Position numbers and translations under genes: made by a program. Under the pieces are notes generated by a model. The model saw only the letters and a program-made list of their open reading frames with translations, was not told the origin of the DNA and did no database searches. 64,000 nt of DNA, taken from NCBI GenBank assembly GCA_015522695.1, contig WALT01000010.1:1-64000 (forward strand), given 5' to 3'. Below are positions 17,834-25,172 of this stretch, in pieces. Source of the DNA: Nitrososphaerota archaeon (GTDB lineage: Archaea > Thermoproteota > Nitrososphaeria > Conexivisphaerales > Conexivisphaeraceae). The stretch's first letter is position 1. The number at the start of each line of letters is the position of its first letter.

Positions 17834-18637
17834 ATGCCTTTAGGCAATGGTTTGTCTTTAAGCAGCGTGCTCGGTAAGCCCGTGTCGACGATAATGTCGC
17901 GATCGCTCTATTGGCTTGGGCCGTCGGCCATGCTCGACGAGGCCGCGAGACTCATGACGGAGAGAAGGGTTAGGCACGTCCCCATAGGGGGCCCCGAGAA
18001 GGCTGATGGTATCATATCGATAAGAGATGTAGCTAAGATAATCCTTGAGGCTGGTGGGGATTGGGCGTCTAGAAGTGTGAAAAGGCTGATTTCGAGACCC
18101 CCGGTGTCGATCGATCCTGGATGGAGCATCGGTGGAGCAGCTAGCAAGATGAAGATCGAGAAGACGGGATCGCTGTTGGTGGAGGAGAAGGAAAGGCCTG
18201 TTGGGATAATCACCGAGAAGGATATCGTGCATGCCCTTAGAGGAGTGCGGATGGAGGGGAGGGTATATAGCTTGATGACATTGAAACCGGCGACGGTCGA
18301 ACAGGATACAAACCTCGCCGACAGCCTTAGGCTCATGGTCACTGGAGGCTTCAGACATGCACCAGTGGTCTCGGAGGGAAGGCTTATCGGTATACTATCG
18401 ATAAGAAACGTAGTCGATATGCTCACATCGGGTGAGGCCATGTTCAGCACTCCGGTCTTCAAGGTGATGACACATGATCCTATAACGATAGACTCCGTCG
18501 CAGGTGTAGATGAGGCCGTGGCGTTGATCGTAGCCAAAGATGTGGGGAGTCTTCCGGTGGTCGATGCCGGCCGACTCGTCGGCATATTGACGGAGAGGGA
18601 TATAGTTTATAAGGTAGCGGCACGGGATACCGGTTAA
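17834..18637 (+). CDS. Four-CBS-domain protein
   Basis: The 267-residue protein is built only of CBS repeats, which bind adenine nucleotides as energy sensors. Repeats are seen at about 12-75 (DEAARLMTERRVRHVPIGG), 80-135 (GIITEKDIVHAL), 140-200 (MVTGGFRHAPVVSEGRLIGILSIRNVV) and 205-265 (SLPVVDAGRLVGILTERDIV). No enzyme or channel domain is attached, so it probably regulates a partner. It has a Shine-Dalgarno-like GGGAGGT just before the ATG. It diverges from gapN and lies 37 bp before the thiolase gene, which has its own TATA box. Confidence 0.9.
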   Translation: MPLGNGLSLSSVLGKPVSTIMSRSLYWLGPSAMLDEAARLMTERRVRHVPIGGPEKADGIISIRDVAKIILEAGGDWASRSVKRLISRPPVSIDPGWSIGGAASKMKIEKTGSLLVEEKERPVGIITEKDIVHALRGVRMEGRVYSLMTLKPATVEQDTNLADSLRLMVTGGFRHAPVVSEGRLIGILSIRNVVDMLTSGEAMFSTPVFKVMTHDPITIDSVAGVDEAVALIVAKDVGSLPVVDAGRLVGILTERDIVYKVAARDTG

Positions 18638-18644
18638 AATTCTC

Positions 18645-18654
18645 TTTATTTTAT
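18645..18654 (+). promoter_or_regulatory. TATA box of the thiolase gene
   Basis: TTTATTTTAT is centred about 26 bp before the GTG at 18675, with no room for a leader. The T-rich run just after the CBS stop may also terminate the upstream transcript. Confidence 0.5.
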
Positions 18655-18674
18655 TTATGAAGGAACATTAATTA

Positions 18675-19877
18675 GTGTGCCATCCGCTATTTAAAGGACC
18701 AAGATTGAGGGGAAAGCCTTTAGCAGCTATAGTCTCCGCAGGATCGACAAAGTTCGGGAAGCACGAGCTCAAAGGTGCCAGGGAGCTTTTCGCTGAGGCC
18801 TTCATCGAGGCCGTGGAGAGCGCTAGGAACATCGATCCAAAGAGGGATATCGAGGCCGTGATCATCGGTCAGATGGGAAGCGAGTACGAGTTCCAAGCCC
18901 ACTCGGGCTCGTGGGCTGCAGAGTATGCTGGACTTCCCTATACACATGCCGCCAGGGTGGAGAGCGCATGTGCCTCCGGGTCGACGGCGTTAAGGCTCGC
19001 CGTCAGCAGCATAATAGCTGGAATACACGACGTCGTGCTCGTGGCTGGTGTCGAGAAGATGAGGAACAGGAGCACCAGCGAGGTTACACTATTCCTAGGG
19101 GAGGCTGGGGACTTCCACATGGAGATATGGAATGGGTTGACATTTCCAGGGCTCTTCGCCCTCATGGCGACGGCATACATGCATAAGTATGGTGCAAAGG
19201 AAGAACATCTCGCCATGGTCGCGGTCAAGAATCACAAACACGCCTCGATGAATCCGAAGGCACAATATCCTGTGGAGATAACCCTAGATCAAGCCATGAG
19301 CTCAAGGATGGTAGCATGGCCATTGAAGCTCTACGATTGTAGCCCGATAACCGATGGCGCCTCTACAGCTATAGTCACCAAGCCTGAGCTAGCCAAGAGG
19401 TTCACGGACACGCCCATATACATCACCGGGATGGGACATAGCACCGACTACTTGGGAGTTTATGAGAGGGAGGATCTAGCATACCTCGAAGGGGCACATA
19501 GAGCTGCAGGTCGAGCCTATAAGATGGCAGGTATAGGCCCAGGCGACCCCGATCTCGTGGAGCTCCATGACTGCTTCACGATAGCCGAGATAATCCTCTA
19601 CGAGGCACTGGGCCTTGCGGAGAGGGGAAAGGGCTATAAGCTGATAGAGGAGGGCGAGACCTACTACGATGCGAGGATTCCCGTCAATGTAAGTGGAGGT
19701 CTGAAGGCGAAGGGACATCCAGTTGGAGCAACGGGCGTCGGCCAGGTCTACGAGATATGGTTGCACTTGACCGATAGGGCTGGCAAAAGGCAGGTCAAGA
19801 ACGCTGAGATGGGCCTCACACATAACATGGGCGGCTCTGGCGCTTCACATAACGTGTTCGTGTTCGAGAGGGGGTAG
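18675..19877 (+). CDS. Thiolase family protein (archaeal acetoacetyl-CoA thiolase / SCP-x-like)
   Basis: In archaea this thiolase group condenses two acetyl-CoA for the mevalonate pathway, working with a DUF35 protein and HMG-CoA synthase. The 400-residue protein has nucleophile Cys99 in ESACASGSTAL, the VELHDCFT block and the GGLKAKGHPVGATG histidine region. GTG 18675 is chosen because a TATA box lies 26 bp before it. The DUF35 partner follows after 4 bp. HMG-CoA synthase, often the first gene of this cluster, is absent here: the preceding gene is a CBS protein. A beta-oxidation-type thiolase is an alternative. Confidence 0.88.
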   Translation: MCHPLFKGPRLRGKPLAAIVSAGSTKFGKHELKGARELFAEAFIEAVESARNIDPKRDIEAVIIGQMGSEYEFQAHSGSWAAEYAGLPYTHAARVESACASGSTALRLAVSSIIAGIHDVVLVAGVEKMRNRSTSEVTLFLGEAGDFHMEIWNGLTFPGLFALMATAYMHKYGAKEEHLAMVAVKNHKHASMNPKAQYPVEITLDQAMSSRMVAWPLKLYDCSPITDGASTAIVTKPELAKRFTDTPIYITGMGHSTDYLGVYEREDLAYLEGAHRAAGRAYKMAGIGPGDPDLVELHDCFTIAEIILYEALGLAERGKGYKLIEEGETYYDARIPVNVSGGLKAKGHPVGATGVGQVYEIWLHLTDRAGKRQVKNAEMGLTHNMGGSGASHNVFVFERG

Positions 19878-19881
19878 GATC

Positions 19882-20301
19882 GTGGAGGACAGGGAGTTCA
19901 CGATAGAGAGCTTCTATAAGTTCGTCGGCGAAAGGAAGCTTATGGGAGCCAGGTGCCGGAAGTGTGGAAATCTGATGGTGCCACCACGACCAGTCTGCCC
20001 CAAATGTTACTCGAGGGATATGGAATGGGTAGAGCTCAGCGGCAAGGGTATCGTGGAGAGCTTCACGATAATCCACGTGCCCACCGTCCTTCTAAAGGGA
20101 AGGGAACCCTATACCGTAGCTGTCGTTAAGCTAGATGAAGGTCCAAGGATACCGGGTATAGTTGTAGGAGTCCAGGATCCGAATCGGATAAAGATAGGCG
20201 ATAGGGTCGAAGTGGATTTCGAGGAAGCCGGTGAGCTCCCGCCCGGCATCACCTGGCCTACGTGGCCTCGCTACATATTCGTGAGGAGTAGCCATGGATG
20301 A
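19882..20301 (+). CDS. DUF35 zinc-ribbon/OB-fold acyl-CoA-binding protein
   Basis: The 139-residue protein has the rubredoxin-like zinc ribbon CRKCGN...CPKCYS (residues about 25-42) followed by the OB-fold block GKGIVESFTIIHVP...YTVAVVKLDEGPRIPG. In archaea DUF35 proteins bridge thiolase and HMG-CoA synthase and channel acetoacetyl-CoA between them. It starts 4 bp after the thiolase stop, with a GTG two codons upstream of the GAGGAC start region. The 3' end overlaps the convergent B3/B4 gene by 44 bp, the longest such overlap here. Confidence 0.9.
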   Translation: MEDREFTIESFYKFVGERKLMGARCRKCGNLMVPPRPVCPKCYSRDMEWVELSGKGIVESFTIIHVPTVLLKGREPYTVAVVKLDEGPRIPGIVVGVQDPNRIKIGDRVEVDFEEAGELPPGITWPTWPRYIFVRSSHG

Positions 20302-20974
20302 ACTCGAGGGTTATCCTCTCAGCTTCCTCTAATACGCCATCCGATATACCAGGAGCGCCGCAGATCATGAGGAGGACGCGTTTTGTGTCCTCGGCGATCT
20401 TCGTCCTCTCAGCGTCACGATATGGATATATCGCCACTAAGCCTGCGCCATCCTCGACGACAAGCTCCCTACCGATGAGTTTCCTCGGCTCCCTCATCCC
20501 TATACCCAGGAACTCCTCGCCCGGCCTCGCGAATCTCATGAAGAGCTTATACCCGGATATGCTGTCCGCATCGAATGCAGCTATGGGCACCTTGCTGAGG
20601 GCCGAGGCGAGATTATAGGAGTCGACCACGGTGTTGATCTTCGGCAGGCTTCTACCCTGCACGATCCTCCGCACAAGGGCTTCACTTGCAGGCCTGACCT
20701 TGGTGGGATCGAGCCCCATCCTCCAATAGAAGTCCCTGTAGGCCCGAAAGATTATGTCGTCCTTGATCCTATCCAGGGTATAATGCGACCTTATCCTCCT
20801 GTACACATCCATCTTGAGCTTCTCCAATTCTCGGCTTCCACCACAGACGATGACATCATCGACCGTTACGAGATATGCCTTTAGACCTGGAAAATGGGAG
20901 ACGACCTCCTCATCGATGCCCAGCTTATAGCCATCCATGTCCACTAGAGCCACGAGGGCCGAGGAATATATCAT
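20258..20974 (-). CDS. B3/B4 domain protein (PheRS beta-subunit-like)
   Basis: The 238-residue protein resembles the free-standing B3/B4 domain, the editing-site domain of phenylalanyl-tRNA synthetase beta. Diagnostic blocks are FYWRMGLDPTKVRPASEALVRRI, LPKINTVVDSYNLASALSKVPIAAFD and DGAGLVAIYPYRDAERTKI. Stand-alone copies are proposed to clear mischarged tRNA or bind amino acids, but the role is not settled. The frame starts at ATG 20974, and an internal ATG opens MDGYKLGIDEEVV. It diverges from the isocitrate dehydrogenase-like gene across a region holding an 18-bp palindrome. Confidence 0.82.
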   Translation of the reverse strand: MIYSSALVALVDMDGYKLGIDEEVVSHFPGLKAYLVTVDDVIVCGGSRELEKLKMDVYRRIRSHYTLDRIKDDIIFRAYRDFYWRMGLDPTKVRPASEALVRRIVQGRSLPKINTVVDSYNLASALSKVPIAAFDADSISGYKLFMRFARPGEEFLGIGMREPRKLIGRELVVEDGAGLVAIYPYRDAERTKIAEDTKRVLLMICGAPGISDGVLEEAERITLEFIHGYSSRICSEAT

Positions 20975-21014
20975 TTTAGCGCTAGGTCGATGGATAATAA
21001 TCTATATTCAACAC

Positions 21015-21032
21015 ATTAGACCATGGTCTAAT
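21015..21032. promoter_or_regulatory. 18-bp perfect palindrome, candidate operator
   Basis: ATTAGACCATGGTCTAAT is an uninterrupted palindrome in the 182-bp gap between the divergent B3/B4 and isocitrate dehydrogenase genes. It abuts the AT-rich TATAAAATT to its right. Perfect symmetry of this length suggests a dimeric regulator. Which promoter it would control is not clear. Confidence 0.55.
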
Positions 21033-21156
21033 ATAAAATTATTTCATCTAAACACGTTATCTATGGATAAAAATAACACTAATTGCTTCCACTATTCTAT
21101 TCTAGTGGTTCATGAACGCAACTATTATTTAGGAGCTCTTGGGGAGGGGTCACGAG

Positions 21157-22218
21157 ATGGCGGAGAAAGTCACTCTGATACCTGGGGATGGAATAGGGCC
21201 GGAGGTCACGGGTCTGGCAAGGGAAGTTCTGGATGCGGCAGATGTAGGAATAGATTGGAAGGTCATAGAGCTGGGAGAGCCGGCGGTGGAAAAATATGGT
21301 GAACCCCTGCCCGGATGGGCCCTTGACGAGATAAAGAAAACCCCGGTGGTATTGAAGGGACCGCTGACGACGCCCATAGGCGGTGGCTATAGGAGCCTGA
21401 ACGTGACCTTGAGGATCGCGCTCGACACGTACGCCGTCGTGAGACCGGCTAAGGCGCTACCGGTCTCCTGGCTTTACCAAGACGTGCCTCGATATCAGAA
21501 CGTCGACATCGTGATGGTGAGGGAGGCCACCGAGGGCCTTTACTCCGGGGTGGAACACTTCATACCTCAGAGCGCGACAAAGGAGGCCGCAATAGCTGCG
21601 GAGACGATAAACCTGATAACGAGGAGGAATAGCGAGAGGGTGGTCAAGTTCGCCTTCGAATATGCCAGGAAGTTCGGCAGGAAGAAGGTCACAGCCGTAC
21701 ATAAGGCCAACATCATGAAGACGACCGGTGGATTATTCCAACAGATAGCTCAAGAGGTGGCAAAGGGGTATCAGGACATCCAATTTGAGGAGAGGATAGT
21801 CGACAATATGGCGATGCAGCTGGTCCTCAAGCCGCAGGAGTACGACGTCATAGTGACCACGAACCTCATGGGAGACATATTATCCGACCTCGCATCGGGC
21901 CTCATAGGAGGTCTGGGGGTAGCACCATCCAGCAATATAGGCGATAGATATGCACTATTCGAAGCTGTGCATGGATCCGCCCCGAAGTATAAGGGTCAGT
22001 GGAAGGTCAATCCAACCGCGATAATGTTGACCGCTACCCTCATGTTGCGCTATATGGGTAAGACGGACAAGGCCGAGTTGATAGAGCAGGCGATATTCAA
22101 GACGCTGAATGATGGTAAGAAATTGACCTATGACATGGCGAGGATAAGGAGGATAGAGCCGGTGACGAACAAGGAGTATACACAAGAGATAATAAAGAAC
22201 CTCAGACAATCGATGTAG
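21157..22218 (+). CDS. Isocitrate/isopropylmalate dehydrogenase family enzyme, probably NAD-dependent isocitrate dehydrogenase
   Basis: A beta-decarboxylating dehydrogenase of 353 residues. The start is ATG 21157, because GGGAGGGGT seven bases upstream is a good Shine-Dalgarno and the conserved VTLIPGDGIGPEV begins at once; an upstream TTG (21139) adds six residues. It has the substrate-loop Arg residues RSLNVTLRIALDTYAVVRPAKA, REATEGLYSGVEH, the Lys region KKVTAVHKANIMKTTGGLF, the acidic TNLMGDILSDLASGLIGG and the cofactor block HGSAPKYKGQWKVNPTA. The NVTLRIALDTYAVVRP pattern is closer to mitochondrial-type isocitrate dehydrogenase than to LeuB. Homoisocitrate or isopropylmalate activity cannot be excluded. 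No leu genes are nearby. Confidence 0.85.
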   Translation: MAEKVTLIPGDGIGPEVTGLAREVLDAADVGIDWKVIELGEPAVEKYGEPLPGWALDEIKKTPVVLKGPLTTPIGGGYRSLNVTLRIALDTYAVVRPAKALPVSWLYQDVPRYQNVDIVMVREATEGLYSGVEHFIPQSATKEAAIAAETINLITRRNSERVVKFAFEYARKFGRKKVTAVHKANIMKTTGGLFQQIAQEVAKGYQDIQFEERIVDNMAMQLVLKPQEYDVIVTTNLMGDILSDLASGLIGGLGVAPSSNIGDRYALFEAVHGSAPKYKGQWKVNPTAIMLTATLMLRYMGKTDKAELIEQAIFKTLNDGKKLTYDMARIRRIEPVTNKEYTQEIIKNLRQSM

Positions 22219-22489
22219 ACGATCGGACCCATTTGATATATTTTTCCTCAAACGTTCCAGGTTAGGGAGGAATACTATCGAGAGTTCATATACCAACTAT
22301 CCTTGAATCCTCTCAAATCAAAATTTAAGCTGATGACCTCGGCCATGGATATCTCTGGAGGCCTTGGGTCTGGGATTTCGATAACGATAACGATGAAAAC
22401 AGGTAGCTTGTGACGTTAACGGCCACAGCGATCCCATGATGATGGGATCCTTCTCCCGAATCATTCCAATAGATATCTTGCTGGTACTT
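22219..22489. other. Intergenic region with an 8-bp hairpin
   Basis: This gap lies between convergent genes. It contains a perfect hairpin, GATCCCAT (22430-22437), loop GATG, ATGGGATC (22442-22449), about 210 bp past the dehydrogenase stop. T-rich TATATTTTTCC follows that stop more closely and is the likelier terminator. No gene was recognised. Confidence 0.45.
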
Positions 22490-23626
22490 CTAACTGATCG
22501 GTTTATATATCAGGCCCAATTTCTCCGCCTCGTCATATGCCTCCTCTATCTCGCTTCTCCTGAGCCTTCTATCGATCTCTGGCCACTTGTCTGGCCTCTT
22601 GACCACCAAGTGCTCTGGCCTATATTGCTCCATCACGTTCACCAGCACATCATCTCTGGACAGGTTCTCCGCTATCCATCTGAGAACAGGCTTCGTGCAA
22701 CAGTCCACGTGCCCGGGGAGGATCAGATGTCTGATGATCATATCTCCGTTCTCGGCAGCCTCCTTGAGGTTTCTCGTGACCGCCTCGATGTAACGAGGTG
22801 CCCTGCTCAACCTTAAAGCACAGATGTCGTTCCCGTATTTGAAGTCGGGAAGCCATATATCTATCACATCCAGTAGGAGCTTGAGGGCCTCCCGGCTCGC
22901 ATAAAAGTTGCTGTTCCATAGTTGTGGGACGTTCATGTCCAAGTATCTGAAGCTGTCCAATATCACAGGCAGACTTGGGGTGGGCTCCCCACCTACGTGG
23001 TTTATGTTCCTAGCCCCCGTCTCCCTCAACCACCTCTGAATGGCCGCCAGCCTCGGGGGACTTACCCTCTCCCCTGCGAGAGGTGCTACTTGGCTTATAT
23101 CATAGTTCTGGCAGAAGACACATCTGAAGTTGCATCCCCCATAGAATATCGTCCCACTTGGCACCAGCGGCCCCTCCTCGCCCATGTGATGGAAGTAGCT
23201 GTGTACTACGGCCTCGGCGTAGGGCTGAAGACAAACGCCCGGAGTCCCCCTCCTCCTTTCTACCCGGCACATACGCTCACAAAGCCTACATGGAGAGGAG
23301 AGCCTGTACGCGAGCTCGACCTTCACGTCCAAAAAACTGTGCTCGGGCTTCGACAGCCCTTCCAACTCCTCTCTATCTTCCTTTATCCTCGACCACAGTA
23401 GCGTGAACTCGTCGACAAGTTTGCCGTGGAGATCCCATAGCGATCCCTCATCCAGTTTCCTTGGATCCTCGCCGGCATCGATCCTCTTGGCGATCATGAA
23501 CTTAGCAGGTTTTCTATCCGTCATGACGGACCAGTACCAAGATAAAGCTTTACGTACACGGGGATCCTCCCAAGCGGAGATAGCATCTGGCCGCAATAAG
23601 CGCCAATCCCATTCCATCATTCGCAA
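22490..23626 (-). CDS. PflX-like radical SAM protein (COG1313)
   Basis: The 378-residue protein has an N-terminal cysteine set C113, C116, C120 and C132 (CRLCERMCRV...GVC), then the radical SAM triad C165, C169, C172 (GGCNFRCVFCQN, classic CX3CX2C) followed by DISQ. VGGEPTPSLP and WLPDFKYGND are further COG1313 blocks. This group is named after PflX, a presumed pyruvate formate-lyase activase homologue, but it lacks a proven substrate. The extra N-terminal cluster could bind a second metal site. No glycyl radical enzyme lies in the window, so activase function is not supported by context. Confidence 0.85.
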   Translation of the reverse strand: MRMMEWDWRLLRPDAISAWEDPRVRKALSWYWSVMTDRKPAKFMIAKRIDAGEDPRKLDEGSLWDLHGKLVDEFTLLWSRIKEDREELEGLSKPEHSFLDVKVELAYRLSSPCRLCERMCRVERRRGTPGVCLQPYAEAVVHSYFHHMGEEGPLVPSGTIFYGGCNFRCVFCQNYDISQVAPLAGERVSPPRLAAIQRWLRETGARNINHVGGEPTPSLPVILDSFRYLDMNVPQLWNSNFYASREALKLLLDVIDIWLPDFKYGNDICALRLSRAPRYIEAVTRNLKEAAENGDMIIRHLILPGHVDCCTKPVLRWIAENLSRDDVLVNVMEQYRPEHLVVKRPDKWPEIDRRLRRSEIEEAYDEAEKLGLIYKPIS

Positions 23627-23934
23627 GAGACGAGATGAAAACTGTGGATATAATCGTTGTCCAAGATATCCGTACGGTCCCTTGAAGGCGGCAACCAGCT
23701 TGTCAATCGACGATGATCGTTACCGTGCATCGTAGACGTCGAACGGTTCCCATCAGCACGAACTCCGTACGATCGATCCCCATGCTCGATCGGAGCGAAA
23801 ACGTCCTGAATATCATCCAACATCGGGGTCTATGACGGACAGAGCCCATTCTATTTCTAGTGACATGTGGACACATCCGGTCTCGATCCGACGAGGCCCA
23901 TGAAGGTCTATGGCCAGCTCGTACATGTGGCACA
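23627..23934. other. Intergenic region, no gene seen
   Basis: A 308-bp stretch between two leftward genes, upstream of the PflX-like gene. It contains only short frames without family features or consistent codon use. It has several CGATC and CGATG words but no clear hairpin, tRNA or C/D-box pair that I could recognise. Confidence 0.4.
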
Positions 23935-24975
23935 TCAGCTTTTGATCGCCCTCTCGAGCCTTCTGATGTTCCCCTTCAGGAAATCGATCTTGGAGGGATC
24001 GCTCTCTGTGGCTTCATCTTCAACTGGATCCCGTTCACCGAGGATCCCTGCGATGAAGGCGGGTAGCCCTCTCTCGAGGCCATGTGTATAGCCGCCCTCC
24101 AATATCGCTATTAAAACCCGTGGATTCAGCTCTTCCCTTATCATCTCACCTATCCCATGATAGGTGTTCGAGGTCGCGAGCATCGTGGCCGATAAGCCAT
24201 CCCCCCTATATGCATCGAAGCCCATGTCCACGACCAGGACTTCCACATGGTATCGCAAGAGGAGTCCGATCGCGTATCTTGCCGCCTCGAGATAGATGTC
24301 GTCGCCGCTGCCAGGTGCCACTATTACGTTATATTTCGTGCCCTTGCCTGGGCCTCTTCCAATATCCTCCGGCAGCCCCGTGCCCGGGTAGATCGTCCAT
24401 GGATCTTGGTGGATGTCCACGTGATAGATCTTGGGGGCCTCGTAGAGTATCTCCTGTGTGCCATTGCCATGGTGTAGATCGAAATCCAACACACCGACTA
24501 CCAGTCCACGGTCGGCGAGCTCCAGCGCAGCCAGAGCAGAAAGGTTGAATATGCAAAAACCCAACGTTGAGGCGCCCATCGCAGGGCCGCTCCTTCCTGC
24601 ATGATGACCTGGGGGCCTAGCCAAGATGAAGGATTTGTGGGTAACGGTGGATAGAGTTCTCTCGACTGAGTCCTTTGCGGATGCCAAAGCTGCCAAGCCG
24701 GCCCTCCAGGTTCCACGGGATACATATGTGTCAGAGTCGAGCCAACCTCCACCACGTGAGGAAAGCTTCTCGACCAACTCGACGTAGTCATGATCGTGGA
24801 TCTTCAGCGCCAGCTCCTTGAAGCCATGAGGCGGCTCCACTTGCTGGAACCTATTCCATAATCCATAGTTCTCCAATCCATGGATGGCTCTATCCAGTCT
24901 CTCCGGCGTCTCGTAGTGACTACTGGGTGGTATGTGCTCATGAAATACATGACCATGATACACATAGGGGTTCAA
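23935..24975 (-). CDS. Histone deacetylase family protein (HDAC/AcuC/AphA class)
   Basis: The 346-residue zinc amidohydrolase has the tandem-histidine motif PPGHHA (121-126), zinc ligands Asp166 and His168 in VLDFDLHHGNGTQ, and the third Asp in VVDMGFDAYRGDGL. The transition-state Tyr region is replaced by ILEGGYTHGLERG near the end, as is usual for the class. Prokaryotic members remove acetyl groups from proteins such as Alba or acetyl-CoA synthetase, or act on acetylpolyamines. The sequence does not decide which. No acetyltransferase is adjacent. It diverges from leuS, with its own AT-rich promoter near 25000. Confidence 0.9.
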   Translation of the reverse strand: MNPYVYHGHVFHEHIPPSSHYETPERLDRAIHGLENYGLWNRFQQVEPPHGFKELALKIHDHDYVELVEKLSSRGGGWLDSDTYVSRGTWRAGLAALASAKDSVERTLSTVTHKSFILARPPGHHAGRSGPAMGASTLGFCIFNLSALAALELADRGLVVGVLDFDLHHGNGTQEILYEAPKIYHVDIHQDPWTIYPGTGLPEDIGRGPGKGTKYNVIVAPGSGDDIYLEAARYAIGLLLRYHVEVLVVDMGFDAYRGDGLSATMLATSNTYHGIGEMIREELNPRVLIAILEGGYTHGLERGLPAFIAGILGERDPVEDEATESDPSKIDFLKGNIRRLERAIKS

Positions 24976-25143
24976 TCCGATGGAAGCCAGTTAAAGCACC
25001 CGATGGCTTTAATGTTTATCCTCCAGATCGATGATATGATCACATCCACGTTCACGCCCCAGATGAGCTCATTGAACACGATGATATGGGTGAACCACCC
25101 CCACCCTTATGGACGTGGTCTTCTTGTGGAGCTGTGATAAATC

Positions 25144-25149
25144 TTATAT
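25144..25149 (+). promoter_or_regulatory. TATA box of leuS
   Basis: AAATC followed by TTATAT forms a BRE/TATA-like element centred at about 25146.5. The predicted transcription start is about 25172-25173, exactly at the in-frame ATT proposed as the leuS start. Confidence 0.55.
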
Positions 25150-25172
25150 CCTGAAGGAAGTAGACATGGGCT

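Noticed and set aside
22330-22400. C/D-box sRNA (a TGATGA after AAATTTAAGC)
   Set aside because: The C box has the wrong preceding base and no CTGA D box lies at a workable distance.
24084-24548. 154-codon plus-strand frame inside the HDAC-like gene
   Set aside because: It is the antisense shadow of a gene with all catalytic motifs.
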